This document shows, piece after piece, positions 10,657 through 24,360 of a DNA stretch of 64,000 nucleotides. How positions within the stretch are numbered: the stretch's first letter is position 1; each line of letters opens with the position of its first letter. The notes beneath the pieces are model-generated. The model worked only from the letters and a program-made list of their open reading frames with translations, had not been told where the DNA came from and did not search any database. The DNA lies in contig OX235279.1 in NCBI GenBank assembly GCA_944472155.2, forward strand, positions 148,760,199 to 148,824,198, written 5' to 3'. A program made the translations under genes and the position numbers. Origin of the DNA: Trichobilharzia szidati. Taxonomy: Eukaryota > Platyhelminthes > Trematoda > Strigeidida > Schistosomatidae.

Positions 10657-12371
10657 AGTGGTGAAACCATGACATTTCAATATTTAACTACAGACAGTAC
10701 ACTAGTTCCTAGACTAACCTAATAATACTTAGTAATTATGCATGTTCAATACTTGAAATTAGATTATCATTAAAATACTTAAAATGATTACTTACGCAGC
10801 AAATGTTCTCTTAGTTTATCACTCTTATTTCCCTTATAACATTCAGTTTTTGAGCCCAATGTATTCTTTGATAATACGAATTATAACAATGATTACACTC
10901 TTATTGTATATAGATTGATTTACTTTACGGCTACCTGTAAGACTCACTAACTTTCTGTAGTATTGTTAACCAAATGCTGAAATTTTGTTGGTTCTGCTAA
11001 TATCTTTTTATAATATATGTAGACAGGTTACTTTGCAATGTCAAATGTTTACTATATATAAAACTGTCATGATAATTTAGTACACTTGGTCCTGCCAACC
11101 GACCTTACCTTCAGTTCATACTACCTATATTGAACCCTAACTATATTGTTCTGCTGAATCTTGTTCCACTATTCACAAAACCTATTCTTGTTATTCTTCA
11201 AGGTTTTTGTCTTCTTATAAAGTAATCTGTTCATTAGGACGCATGCATACATATATAATATGTTCATAAAGATGTACGCGGGGACCTATTGGAAGCACTC
11301 ATTAAGAAAGCTAGGGAGATGGAATATGGGGTACGAACATGTCTGGTACCAAGCAATATATATGCGGTAACCATAATAATCATAGTCTCAGAGCCTAACA
11401 TCAAAAAAGGTGGGAGGGTGGAGTTAGCTGATCAGTAGATATGGTGGTGGACACTAAGGTGAATCGCCCCATTCTGCAGGAACAGCATTAAAAAATTTGA
11501 AGGCTCGAGATATTTCTGGTTTTTATGAGGGCTTAAATCTTTATCTTGAAAAAGATAACAATGAACGCCTTGACAGATCATGCTTCTACCTTTAAATATA
11601 TACCATTCACCCAGCCTATTGTTGAGATGCGACCATGTGGGATCTGCTCAAATTTATGGGGCATCTTATAAATTAACTTGCTGTCTATCGTCAGATCTTT
11701 TCATACCACTCCACAATGTCTTATCTCATTTATTTTCTGACAACGTCTTTACTTGATCCTCATTTTACTCCATTAAACTTAACATCTTATAGCTCTTCAT
11801 TACTTATTATACTCCTACTCTCTGAAGGGTACGGTAGTGCACTAAATGCACAAAAAGGTATAAAATAAAAACAACTGGCATGAGGATAATTGTATTAAAA
11901 CCAAAAGTTGATATCATGATAGTTTGTGATATATCTGTAGCATTATACATTGCAAATGAATGTTGTTACCCTAGGGTGTTTCCTTTATTAATGCATTTAT
12001 TAATGATACTTGCACTTACCTATTTCATTACAATTTAATGATTCACCTCAGCACTTTAATTTTTCTAAAACAGATTCCAACCCCTTGTAAAAGGTGTACT
12101 TACCTCAATATCGGTTGGTTATCGTATGCCTACAACCACGGGATGAAAACGGAACGAAGTCGATTTTCCCGCTCAACCTGGAGGACAACTGTACAATTCA
12201 ATAACTATACGGCCTAATTCAGAAAATGAGTGTATTATATGTATCAATTATTTAACAGTTGAAATACGATTAACTTGTAGACAATCTACGATTTGATATT
12301 ATATCATACTTGATCGTGCCTGTAAAAATGGCACGCATTTTCATGTAAATTTGTAAATTTATATGAAATAC

Positions 12372-12393
12372 ATTATTATTATTATTATTATTA
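12372..12393 (+). repeat. (ATT)n microsatellite, possible LINE 3' tail
   Basis: About seven perfect ATT units directly follow a run rich in TGTAAATTTGTAAATTTA. Short ATT repeats commonly end schistosome non-LTR elements, and the RTE element in this window also ends in ATT-rich sequence. The tract may therefore mark the 3' end of the LINE at 5840-10656, or of another, unrecognised element. Confidence 0.6.
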
Positions 12394-12559
12394 TAGGTGG
12401 TACATGTATGATCTGAATAAAAAATGTTCCGTCATAAGCATTTACAAGTAATCACTTTATAAACAATATATATAAGTAGCTAAGCAGTTTTCACTAAACT
12501 CAAGGGACTTCACTATTTATCGTCGGTCGATATCTAGTAGGTCCATCGAAGCATCATGA

Positions 12560-12814
12560 AGTGAAAAATTATTTAACGACAAGTTATGCAATAGTTTCCA
12601 AAGCTTGAACAAAGATTTTAACAAAAGTGACAACAGCTTTATGACAAATAATACGACTTCTGACAGCATTAATAATAATAACGTTCATGTTCATAGTGAC
12701 TATAAAAGCAATAATAGGTATTATTATCGCAACGAATTCATCATTAACTTAGATAGACAACTACTTATTATGCAATCATATCAATTAAATGTATCACGTA
12801 GTCTTATGAAGCAG
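12560..12814 (+). CDS. Possible asparagine-rich exon, unidentified
   Basis: An open stretch after a TGA at 12557 encodes an Asn/Ser/Tyr-rich peptide (with NNTTSDSINNNN and RYYYRNEF). It ends at a possible splice donor (GCAG|GTGTTTAC, 12814/12815). Low-complexity Asn-rich segments are common in schistosome proteins, but AT-rich DNA also produces them by chance. No clear acceptor with a polypyrimidine tract precedes it, and I recognise no domain. The frame remains open to 12928 if the donor is not used. Confidence 0.2.
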
Positions 12815-13957
12815 GTGTTTACTTACTTTCACTGCATTCTCGCAAAACTGATGTGGTCAACCAGCTTATTCCAAATGAACTCAAGATTAATCCTGAAAGG
12901 CAATGGAGACCCGGTTTATTTCAACTAAAAACATGTAGCCTACATGTATTACACTGCTTACTGAGACATTTGATACCTGCTTTCCGATCTTCGTGACAGC
13001 GAAACAGTAAATGTAGGTTTACCTACATATACTGTTTTGATCTTGATATGGGATGAATTCATTGAATTCAGCAAATAAATCCTCTGATTTATCAAATCTA
13101 TCATGAGCTGTAATAGTATGTGCTGTCAATTATGCACCCGACTTGATAAAACGCTCCTGGCAATTGCGAACCTAACAGAGCAGTTAAATGATGTTTGAAA
13201 TTACCGCAGCTCGAATGATAAAACTGGCCAATCACAAGCGAGTAAATCACTTGTTTATCTCACTCGCGGGCACTCAAAATTACGGCCGTCGACAGGCTGC
13301 CGGGATACTGCCCTGAGAGTTCAAATGCTGTGGGATGATCGCTGACAGTTCGGCAGTCCTCATTTTCCCTCAATATAGTTCTACCGCTCTCAGTTGGTTT
13401 ACAACAGACTTGTGAACGGAATAAATCTCTTTTCAGCAAGCGCAATGAAATTCTTGTTGCCCCTTAGGTACATATAATGCAAGGATGGGGGGTTACAAAG
13501 AAAATTTTCTATGCTTCTACTCCTTCTGAAAGTTGCAGTCGAGAACTGCATCCCTTTCTGAGAATGCTCTCTTACAAATTTTTCGAAAAGTTTACTCTTG
13601 TTCGCCCTCTTTCTTCGTTGTTTACTGCTTTTACTTGAGAACACAGGTGTAATGCAGTGAAGCACCCAGGTGCAGTATGGCATTGCCTTTCTTCTCTAGG
13701 AATGTGTTCTGTAACGCTAGGAAGAGTTATATGAGTAAGATGCATTCCCTGAACATCTTCCGGCCTGGTGAATAGGAAATTCCAACAGACTGGAAGGACT
13801 GCTGCAACTGACAAAGAATTAGGCATTATTCTTCATGGCGAACAGGTCTAATCATTATTTTTCAGTCCTGACTTAACCTGAGATCCATTTCCACGATTTG
13901 TATTCAGAAGAACTATACTTAAGACAAAATACCAAGGTGGACTGACAGAGAACAGTA

Positions 13958-14198
13958 TTACTATTATCAAATTCCTTTACGTTCCCATTGGAACATGGCG
14001 CTTCAGTTTAGATCCCTGCAGTTTCGGTAGCAGTGGTGTTTATTTTTACGGGATGGAGTTGCTTGCCTCATTTCCAATCTTCTCTCTTCATCTTTCATAA
14101 TATTAACTTAGTGAGGTACAGGATTGCGTCGGCCGGCGATCGAACCCCGAACCACATACGTGGCTGGCGAACATCCTACCACTGTGCCACCGACGCAC
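13958..14198 (-). mobile_element. Complete tRNA-headed SINE, antisense, 14-bp target duplication
   Basis: Same family as 511-742, inserted in reverse. The tRNA-like head is at the right end (GTGCGTCGGTGGCACAGTGG on the minus strand), and the RTE-like tail is at the left (complement of TTCCTTTACGTTCCCATTGG). The direct repeat GACAGAGAACAGTA at 13944-13957 and 14199-14212 is perfect over 14 bp and abuts both ends, which fixes the element's boundaries. Confidence 0.9.
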
Positions 14199-14212
14199 GA
14201 CAGAGAACAGTA

Positions 14213-17200
14213 GAAACCTAATTCAAAATTTAAAACTTCCTATGTGTCTTAGCATCATTCCAGAGGCTGAGCCACAATAATGGCTGTATTATTGTTTCAG
14301 ATCGGCAATATCACTCACGCAACAGCCGAGTCTACAGTGGTTGGTCCGAACATTGAAATCAACAGCAGTACTGTTGTATTAGGATTAAACGGTGTTTTTT
14401 AGCCGAATCTCACTCTTCCCTTTCGCCTGTGTGTCGCGAGAAGAAAACCATAAGCCAGTGCACACCAGTGAGGGGAAAATAACCTCAAACTCCAGTATTC
14501 AAACGTCATGCTGATAAGACAATGTCAATATTCAGACTTTATTTGAGTGAAATAGGGCTGAAAGAGGTTAAAAGTCAAGCCCCACCTGAAGAGCTAAGTT
14601 AAACAGGGATCCAGCTGACCACCATATGGTGTACTAATGTAAAAACGGACTATATCATAACTAGTGATTTACCATGAAAATAATTAACCCCGAATCCCTC
14701 TGGTCAGTACCTTTAATGCTGTTATCACGTAAGATATGGTTCTTGGTGGGATCATGAATTTGGATGCCTTTAGTCTCTGTCTGTATCAAAGCAGATGCAA
14801 TTATCTCAAACTGAAACATTTATCCAATGCTGCATGGCTTCAACAGCTATGTCAGATAGAATCCCGCCGAGAAACACCTTTTGTGGGATGAAGCTGAGTA
14901 TCAGCAAATGCTCCGAGCCAAATAAAAGGCCTGGTATGCATTTTAACTTTCCAAGAATGGAGTGGCTTTTGTGAACAAGTAGCACATAGCAGCCAACACA
15001 ACAGGTAGGGTGTGACTGAAGACCTTTTCTTGCAAGTCTTGTCAAGAGAATCAAGGTGAAACCCTGACTGAAAGCCGATCCATATTGGACAAAAAACCTA
15101 TCTACTACTGGACGTGTCTGGTTGGATGCTATCTTACTGGTGTGGAAATAGTTGAAGCTTTTGCTTCGGCCTGTCTCGTTTTTGTTTCATGCCAAATAAG
15201 AAATGGTCTTGACTAGTCATCTATCACGAAGTATTGAGCATGAGCCCTATACGGCCATTCTACTATTTGTCCCAGTATTTGTTGGGCACATGGGAGAAGA
15301 GAACAACTCTCATCTTTTCTTAGATCCCCACTGTTCTTCGTTAGCGACTTCCAGTGTCATCTGGGCCACCCAGCTCCTCTTCACGTCGGTGGTGTAAGAA
15401 GTGGGAGAGTCGGAGAATATGGAGATAACTCAGGCAGTCTGCAGGTGGATGTGAGAACTTTAGAAGACTGTGCACATTCCAGCGGAAAGTTTTTCAACCT
15501 CAAAGTTATCCACCTATACAATAACTATGGAGTGTTAAGTACAGCATCAGTGCGGGACCTCGATCTCACTAGAGATGTGAACCTAGGTAAAGGGAAAACT
15601 GTGAACGATGAGGATGAGGCACGTCCTGCTCTACACTTCTTGAATAAATGGTCAGAGGCTCTTCCAAGTATCTGTATGTGTTACCCTACGCTAAGACCTA
15701 CAACATAATCCCTAAATCATTCCTTTACACAATAGCAATAATAATGGTTGCGGACCTGAGGAGTGAAATGCACACCAAAAGGCTTGAACAAATAGGTTTC
15801 TTAGAACATCTCTTCCACTGGCTTCGAAGTGACCTACTTATAAGCACATGAAAGCACTAATGGCCAGAGCAATATAAACTTGAGGATGTTCCCGTTAGGC
15901 CACTCCATCTCTATCGTAAACACCCACGAAGCGTTTTTAATCGGCAGGGCATAAGCTGAATGAACTTCAGTGTCTTCTTTACTCCCATCAGGTCATCCAT
16001 GCATCATATTGTAGAGCAGACATGACTACTATAGCATCGGTGGAAAGCTTTAAACAGTGGCTTGATATTCATGCATTAAAATAAGGGATGTGTCAAGAGG
16101 ATTATTAGCCCATAACATAAGCTTCACACACTTCACAGTTTAAGTGATCTTCAGGTAAGCTCTAAGTTCCTGTCTCACTATTCTGTTTACTCTGCTAATC
16201 TGTCTACCTTTTATTCGTTTTAACGTCTATTTATTTTCCTTCTTTCATTTTACTTATTATTACCTCATCTTTTTAGACAAAATCGGACTACTAAGTGACG
16301 AAAGAACCTATTTTGATGGGATCAGCACAGTGGTGTGGACAAACAGTGCATATGCAATCAATCTGCCATATTCCTCCGCGAGTGACTTGACTGACTGAAT
16401 AGAAGTCGACCGAAGATTATGAACCACTCCCTCATTACCAAATGCAGTGAAACCAACTTAATTTATGCAACTCATAAAAAGGGTTTTATAATAAACACAC
16501 AGAGCAAATGAAATGCCAAAAGAAAGTGTTTCACCTAGCAAATCGAACTTGGAAACTTCTGAAACAAATCTAGCCTTGAGACTAATATATCAAATCAAGG
16601 CTTACCAGTAGGCTTTTAAAGCAGCTAAGATGACAAAAAACTGCGGTTAGAAAAGATTGTGCGAATATTTACTCCCATTTGAAACTCATGCCACTAGTGC
16701 TATTTAAAATTCTACCCTGTATATAAAGCAGGTTTACTTTGTTCACACGAGGTTGCCATAATTTTTTCTTTTCCAACTTCTTGAAACGGCGGACTTATCA
16801 ACAATTCACGAGTCGAACCGTGCACTTTGTGTACAAAAGAAGCCTGTTCAATACTTCTCTTGACCTTAACAGTAGAATGAAAAGTATCCATTAGTTTATT
16901 TGCTTTATCGCTTCTTTGAATTAATCGTACACTCTTTCTCTCCAGTTACTGTTAGTAATATTGTTGTCTTCAGTTTATACAGTATCGAGTGTTGTTTTAT
17001 TTGTCCTTTCTAGTAATTCACTTATTTTTCAATAAACACCATTGTCGTAAATAGCTTATTTCACACTGCTTCATAATGCATTAATTACCCACTAGTCTCA
17101 TTTAATTCTCACGCGGTTCTAATATGTGTTAAGAAGCGATCCATATAGTGCAAAGACTAATTTTCAGCCGCGAATGTTTTGACGAGACCAGTAATAGCAA

Positions 17201-17281
17201 TTCTTTCTCTCCTAATTAACTTTATTGTCACTGACATGTAATGAAATATTTCGTCAAGGAACATATTTTTCAAAATTACTA
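14213..17281. other. Unassigned non-coding DNA
   Basis: Small ORFs (up to about 87 codons) without domains. Around 16010-16085 one plus-strand reading gives a segment like VESFKQWLDIHA. It loosely resembles the C-terminal tail of LINE reverse transcriptases and could be a decayed LINE end, but this is too short to call. Confidence 0.35.
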
Positions 17282-17832
17282 TATTAATATTACTATTATT
17301 ACTCCCTTCGGATCCGAGTGGAACATAGGGCTTCAACAACACATCCCCACTTTGTTCTGCTTCCCCTTCAGCTGGGTCCACGATTGACGAAACTCTCTCA
17401 TCTCCTCCTCACACAATCTCCACATGTCACCCTTGCACCGACGTCCCACTCGTCGCCTCCCATTGGGATTCCACTCGAGCGATGGCCTGCATTGTGGACG
17501 ATGTCATTCGATGGCCTCCTCAATATATGCCAGATCCATCTCCACTTTCTTCTACATATTTGTTGAGCGATCGGCTCTTGCCTGTTGGTTTGTTCCCAGC
17601 CAGAGTTTCTTGTTGCTAATTCCTTCTGGGAGGCCATTTGATTTTCGGTATGGAGCCAGCGAAGGCAGCTGTTGATGAAAGTCTGCAACCTGTTGGAAAT
17701 CCTTTTCGTGACACGCAGTGTAAGTTTCTGACCCGTATAAACAACCGACTTCACATTGGTGTTGAAAATCCTGATCTTGTTCCTCATGCTGAGTTAGCGC
17801 AAAAGATTTCTAAACTGGTTTCACGCTGGTGA
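17282..17832 (-). mobile_element. 5'-truncated RTE fragment
   Basis: The minus-strand sequence matches the 3' ~500 bp of the RTE element at 40855-44092, including the C-terminal reverse transcriptase region (IAQQICRRKWRWI) and the 3' end GAAGCCCTATGTTCCACTCGG with an ATT-rich tail. The upstream part is absent, as expected from incomplete target-primed reverse transcription. Frame breaks are present, so it is dead. Confidence 0.85.
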
Positions 17833-20339
17833 TCTTTCAAAATTATATATACATTTATGTGTACAACATTTCCAGCTTTATAATAAAATCTGGGGGAAGA
17901 AATCGTTCGTCGAATGTGTTGTTCTCAGTCCTAGTCCTTTCCTGTCTATAAGGTTTCTCCGCACACCTACAGTGCACAAATGTTTCGTTAAAATTTTAAT
18001 CTTTCGTTCTCTATCAGTTTACCAATCAATCAATAGTTGTTGAGTAGTATTCTCTATTTGTGTTTGTATTCTTTCGTAAATAGCAGCATTGTCATCACCG
18101 AAACTTACTGGATATCCTGGTGAAGTCTCTGCAGCCTGAACTGTTCGAATAATCATAAATCATCACTTCGATCTCCGAAATTTTTCTTTCATTCCTTACC
18201 GACTGATGTGGCGTCCAATCAGTGAGACAGGTGCTACTGAGTAATTGATCCGTGGCATTCCGGTCAAGTAACGGATTGACTTTCATCGGTTCTCGCTTCA
18301 CAGTATTGTACACAGCAACCATGTCAAGTTGAAGTAAAGTGTTACGCATCTGTTCCGCTACGTTTTCTGGTAAAATATAACAACCATACCCAAACTTCAC
18401 ATTCTTGGAAATGAGAACATAGTAAGGAAATCATTTCCAAACGACAGAGTCATAAAAGAGAGTCAGTTGACTTAAAAGGACAGTCTTTGGTCAAACATTG
18501 TAGAACCAGAAGGCAACTAGAGGTTAGGATAAAGAGGTCGATATCGGTATGAAATTCATAGCAAACCAAGAGTAATTCAGTCGTACAACTAAGATGTAAA
18601 TATACAAAGATATGCTTTCTAAGGTCATTATTAAACTGATCAATAAACAAAAATAATGGATAATATGTGTGCTAAAGAAATAATGCTTATTAATCCTGTA
18701 GGTAATATGAAGTTACGCAAAATATTGTCAGCTGAGGATGTGAAGTTAACAAAAGGTTATCACTGTAACATTCTGCACCAAACCAAATGAATGTTTTTTA
18801 TGGGATTCTACTTTACTACTGTTTTCATAGTGAGTATGCAAACCTTATGTAATAATTTTCGCACTAATAGATATCTGGAAGAGCGGAATGTATATGACAT
18901 TAGAAAACATGATATTTTAATCATTATTACTCGTCAGTTTCGATACTTTCAACAAGTCTACAAAAATTACATTCATACGGTCAGCAGAGCGGTTTCAGCT
19001 GTATCTAGAAAAGTAAACCTGTCAGTTTTAATCGATAATTGTTGTTGTTGTTGTTAGCATAAAGATATGAATTCACTGGAAAACTCAAACAGATCTAACA
19101 AAATATGGGAAATTAGACCATCATACAACACCGATTTAAGCGTTATCTTACAGCGATTTCGTGCAAAGCCTATAGCATTCAAGATAAAAGAATTCACTGC
19201 TAAAATAATATATTATCTGCAGGACAAAATGAATGCTATTACTATTGTAGACAGTATCACTTTATAATAGATTCTACTAACTATCATGAAACTGTAAATT
19301 GCGAAAATTGCCTCAACCAATACCGCTTTTTTGTCAAAGAAAAGATGGACTGTACACTGGACGATTTTCCATGGATTGTTAGAGGTTAACCTTATCAAAC
19401 CCTATCGCAAGAGTAAGTGAGCCCACTCATCTCAACTGAACAGATCACTAGCAATAGATTGTAAATCTTAAGTATTGATTCTAAAAATTAAACAAACAAA
19501 TCACAACAAAATGGTTGGTGAAATAAATGCTGCAGTGATTTTTGACCACCGTTAAAACAGACAAGTTAATTCACCGTTAGAACTATACTTCTATCACGCA
19601 TATGGACTGTTAAAAATATACCAAAAAGTACATTTCTGATTAGGTCAAATAAACCATTTCCTTGTTTAACTAACAGTTCAGTCTATTATTAGCACGCAAT
19701 GTGAATATTTACTCAAGTTATAAATAATTCAAATGCACAGAATTCTACAACCAAAGGAAATTTAATACTCCCTGCTCTCATTGTTACTTATTCAAATTGG
19801 TGATCTTTGGCAAAATTCTCTGTAAATTTGAAATTACTCAGTGTCTGCAGCAAAGATGTGTAGATATAACAAAAAAATATGAAAGAGATAACCGTCAAGA
19901 CCATTAACGTTACCTTACTGAGTAAATACATCCTTATGTGTGAATGGAATTCATTAATGTCATCCAAAGTGTAGACCTGTTATTCAGTAGGCTCATCTAG
20001 CTGCGAAAACACAATGTAAGAGAAGAATATGCACACTGTGCGCACAATTTGATTTCTCAACACGATGTATCTACAACTTGGGAATAATTGACACCCTATC
20101 GGAGACTGGAAGCATCATTACTCAGTTCTGAAGTTACAGATTCTACCTTTGAGCTACTCTGATTTCCAATGGCCTCCTTCACGACATAATCAGATACAGT
20201 GACTCGTCACGGAGGATTAACAAGTGCTATGGGTCTCTTGGAGTGACTTCCAGTGGTTATTTGTGTTTCTTTAAGATTTAGGTCGGGGTATGGAGATTCT
20301 CGGAGCTCCTGTGTAGAATGTATCCATAGCATAATTCTT
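17833..20339. other. Unassigned DNA left of the palindrome
   Basis: AT-rich, with a short (TGT)n run at 19040-19055 and a dispersed repeat at 19880-20020. ORFs of up to about 101 codons carry no recognisable domain. Confidence 0.4.
19880..20020 (+). repeat. Direct copy of a segment inside the palindrome arm
   Basis: This stretch (from GACCATTAACGTTACC through TGTAGACCTGTTATTCAG and TAGGCTCATCTA) recurs with few changes at about 25870-26010, and in inverse at about 28390-28530. It is a third partial copy outside the palindrome, so at least part of the arm sequence is a dispersed repeat. Confidence 0.8.
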
Positions 20340-20720
20340 ACATAACACTACAAACGATGAAATATGATGCGTACATTTAGATTTTTGGCTAATGGATGTC
20401 CTGAAAACTACGTTATTTGTCACAAACAACAGAAACTATCCTTTGAAAACATAGCTTCCATACCAAAGAAGACTATCTTCAGGGGTAATCAGATCATGCG
20501 ATTGGCGGCTCAAAGGCTTCGGTCGGTCATCGAACACACATTCTATGTCATATCCCTTGTCCTTACCTCAAATCGAATTTCGACATCTGTGCTTACGATG
20601 CAAATGAAATTCTATGGATTCTGCTTCATACTTTACCTACAAGTTTATCAGCAGTTGCGAGAACATATATGCGTATATATACAAAGACATTTTCTTTAGA
20701 CGTCATGATAAAACTGAATC

Positions 20721-21030
20721 TGATCACCAGTTGACACCAGTCAGAGAACCACTGGAAAAAACTGACAGTACTGAGGCAGCTGTTTTGTCCTAGTTTCGAA
20801 CTCTCCATCAGTCACCGGGTCAACCAGGACCTTCCGGCAGAAGTTGGAATTCATGGGCTATTGGACTGGGTCACAGTGGCCGAAGGTCTACGAGTTCACC
20901 TTGTAACTGATAGGTCCTGGATTTGAACCCCAATGGGTGCGTACTGATGGAGAGTGACAAACTGACGAGATAGCTATCCAGTACTACCAGATTTTTCGAT
21001 GGTCATCTGAATGATGTCAACTAGTGATCA
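20721..21030. mobile_element. tRNA-like/hammerhead-like fold-back repeat, copy in left arm
   Basis: It starts TGATCACCAGTTGACACC and ends GGTGTCAA-like in inverse (GATGTCAACTAGTGATCA), giving terminal inverted repeats. An antisense end with TTTTGTCCTAGTTTCGAAC lies at the left, and a sense tRNA-like region with box B-like GATTTGAACCCC and GTACTGATGGAGAG lies at the right. Same family as 44256-44862 but more decayed. Its mirror lies at 33225-33555. Confidence 0.7.
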
Positions 21031-23344
21031 AACTTGTACCCAGTCAATTCTCTCCAAACCAATACTTGAAAACTGAATATGTTTACACTCTCCCTACTAA
21101 AAACAAGCTCGAAATATGTGTATTAGTTGGAGCTTTCAAAGGTTTATTTTGGATTTGATAGATATCAAGAACACAACCACGTCAGAATCATCCACCAGAG
21201 CTGCAAATCTTCTCTGTCATATATACATCAAGACTCACTTGAGCTAGCCTTACGGTACATCAGTCTGTGCGATAACCGTTCGAGGGACAGTAGTAGAAAA
21301 AGTTGTCAATGCGTTCATATAACACACATAAATATCATGAGTTATTTTGAAAACCTCATTTTAATAACACACATTCGAGTGAATGGTCTTAAAACCAACG
21401 TACTGTTTGCCTTGTCTTATCGTAAACAACTTGAATCTCCTTGTATTTTAATCTTGATACAGTTAACATGACTGATTAAAGTAGATGGCATTTTGTGATG
21501 CATCAAATATGCTGCAGACTCACCCGTCGAAAAGTTTTGACACTTTTATCAAACGGATTGCAACGCATTCTCAGTATCCTACACTTAGCTTTTCCACTGA
21601 TCATTTAGCCATTTCACTGTACACGAAGGAGGTTATCCTTGTGTGCAGTGTTCAAATATTGTGAACATTCACAAGTTCCTCAATTCTAACAAGCGTGATT
21701 TATAATTGAATTAGACAGAGCTATTTTCCCCATTACACCCGAAATACTATGTGTTTTTTTCTTATTATTTTCGCCTTACGACACAGGCTAGATTAGCATA
21801 AAGCCATCTAGGTTATTATCTGTCACCCAAAAAGGTACACTGACTGATTAGCTTTCTAGGTAAATGAAGCAGCCAACGCATTTAACCAGTTGACTTACTG
21901 GTTATAGATTTATTTAGTTTCGAACCAGCACTGACATTTCTGAAATGAGAAACACAGTTGCTTATTTCATGAATTTCAAATTAGTAATGACCTAATTCTA
22001 TCAATAAATTTCTCAACATGATCATCAAATTGGAAGATTTGTCACCGCTCCGCTCTTGGAAGCAATGTTAGGTGTTTGAGTATCATTGTCACTGTAGTGA
22101 CCAAAACCGACCCGTTGTGGTCTTAACTCGGAGAACCGATCCTTGCGTCCTACTGAACAGCCGTTTGAAACTTTCTTGAGAAACACACAGTCGCGAAACG
22201 CTCCAAAGACAACAAAATGACGATTATTTGTAATTGGAATTTATTTGTGGTTCTATTCAACAACAATAATAACATCAAAAACTCAAACTTATCTCAATGG
22301 TGCCATCAGGAAGCTACACAGTGAAGTCAAAGTACAAAACGAACACTTCAAATCAAGTAAACTATTCCTTAACAGGTAAAATCAAAAACTCTGTCCACAA
22401 CAATCACACATCAACACTTCCCGTGGGTAATCTAAGGTCAGAATAATCTTCGTTCACTCAAACAAACTCGCATCGCACAACACATCAGTGTACGAAAAAC
22501 TATAGAGAGAAGCATTTACATGAGAGATTATGCAGGGACAAAGACAAATAATATGGATCCAATCAACATGTGCTATGCAAATGTCAAAATAGTGATATAC
22601 AGTCTAGGAGAAAAACGGATAATAATTACAAAATTAGTTGAAACACACAAATAAGTATAAATATCGTGGTTAGATCGTTGAGGCGCAATTTTCCAGACAG
22701 TTTTTCCGCTGCAATCACTTGTAACGTCGAGTCAAATCTTCGTTTTATTTGGAAATGTCAGAGAATTCAACCAAACGGTATGACGGGAAAAATAATGATA
22801 AATATTCATCAATGAAGATAACCACTTCAGAGTTATGCACAGTATATTTGAAACAATCTCCAAAGATTTCAGATTAATCGGTTTGAGGACGAAATTATAC
22901 CATGATGACATGTACTACTACTTGAAATGAGTATTTGGAAAGCACTCGAGACAAGTGTTAGTACTTGGTAGTCACATAAAATTCACATGAACTGATTTAG
23001 CTCTTTGAGCTGAGTTCATCCGGGGAAACCGATTATGAGTGAAGTGGTTTTCAGTGTTTGCATCACTTCGATCTGGCTAACAAGCTAAAGTGTTTCGGGT
23101 GAGTGGTTCCCAATTACTCATAGCATCTGGTAGCAATCACTGTCACGACATATTGTTGGTTATCTTGGTTGCCATTTACGCCATACAGCACACCACATAT
23201 TGTGACTTGAGTATTTTGGGTTTCCAATGGAAACCATGGTGCAACTTCACATCTGAAGGCGTATTTCGAAAGTTGGACCAATCCATTTACCCTAATTTGC
23301 TTCCGATTTCTTTTCACAAAAACTGAAATTTCATGGATCTGTAC

Positions 23345-23925
23345 TGAGATGAATAGCTTTCATCAGGAGTCAGTAAATGGTCTTTGTCTAATGGGCTAAA
23401 ACTAAATCCTTCCAAATGTCAGACTGTTAGTTTCAGTTTTCGATGTAAAAGAAAGTTAAGTGGAGCTGTTTATTTTCATGGCCGTTATCAAACTGATGAT
23501 ACTCATATAGAAATCAAGTCAGACATCAAGGATCTTGGACTAAAGCTTTCTTCTGATCTATCCTGGTCTTTCCAAGTTTTAGCTATTTCCAAAAATGATA
23601 TTCCGTCTGACATTTTACATTAAGAAGTTAAGGCACTCAGGCATAACTCAACCCCACCTCTTACAGTTTGTCAACGATTGCACCTTACCTATTCTTCTTT
23701 ACTGTTCACCCTTATTCTCTCCTGGACTGCTTAAAAAGAAACTATATTATACTTCGTAGAACTCGGAAAACTGTCAGTAGGGCGAGTTGTATCCCATTGG
23801 GCCAAATCTTTGAAATCGTCAATGATAGGCACTTGATTTCATGCAACGAATTAGCTAGAGGGATTTGTAGACTTGAGATCCACTTTACCGGCAGCTTTAA
23901 CCTTGAGTCTCCTCAGGTAACACAA
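23345..23925 (+). pseudogene. Non-LTR reverse transcriptase C-terminal fragment
   Basis: Translation gives typical post-catalytic LINE RT segments: KWSLSNGLKLNPSKCQ, then IKDLGLKLSSDLSWS. After a frame change come LYCSPLFSPGLLKK and FEIVNDRHLISCNELA. These correspond to the thumb/C-terminal region of CR1/Jockey-type ORF2. The finger, palm and FADD regions are missing and at least one frameshift is present. It appears to be a different family from the LINE at 5.8 kb. The mirrored copy in the right arm keeps the end of this region in better order. Confidence 0.75.
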
Positions 23926-24325
23926 GTAGTCATTTCAGAAGACTTCATGAGCGCACGTCTAAGTATGAGAATTCCACGATACCATATCTGGCATGTATTC
24001 TATCCGATTAAAATAGTGTCAGGGACGAACCAACTGACTTTATTTTCACTAGTAAATAAACCATTTTATCCATCCTTATCCCACCAAGCTTTACTATTAT
24101 TCTTTCTTCTTATATTTATAATCCTCTCACTTTCTTGTTGTTTATTTCATCATAAGTGTAAACATCATTTCAGCTCTGTAATAATTGTTATTTTTTGTTT
24201 TTCCTCCCACCATGCTATGTCAAGAGAGCACTAGATTCAATACTATATAACATGCTGAAAGTTTCCAAACTGTATCAACAATATTGTTTGAACCAAACCC
24301 ACTGTTATTATTACCATTAATAATT

Positions 24326-24326
24326 A

Positions 24327-24360
<34 letters not shown>
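24326..24360 (+). repeat. (ATT)n microsatellite
   Basis: About eleven ATT/TTA units lie 400 bp downstream of the LINE RT fragment. The matching place in the right arm (about 29970-30000) has only short irregular AAT units, so the tract expanded or collapsed after the arms formed. Confidence 0.85.

Larger units (their letters stand above)
10657..13957. other. LINE 3' UTR and unassigned DNA
   Basis: Begins with the 3' UTR of the CR1-like element. How far it extends is uncertain; the (ATT)n tract at 12372-12393 is one candidate terminus. Apart from a weak exon candidate at 12560-12814 there is no convincing coding sequence. Overlapping minus-strand ORFs at 13.26-13.83 kb show no domain I recognise. 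Confidence 0.4.
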
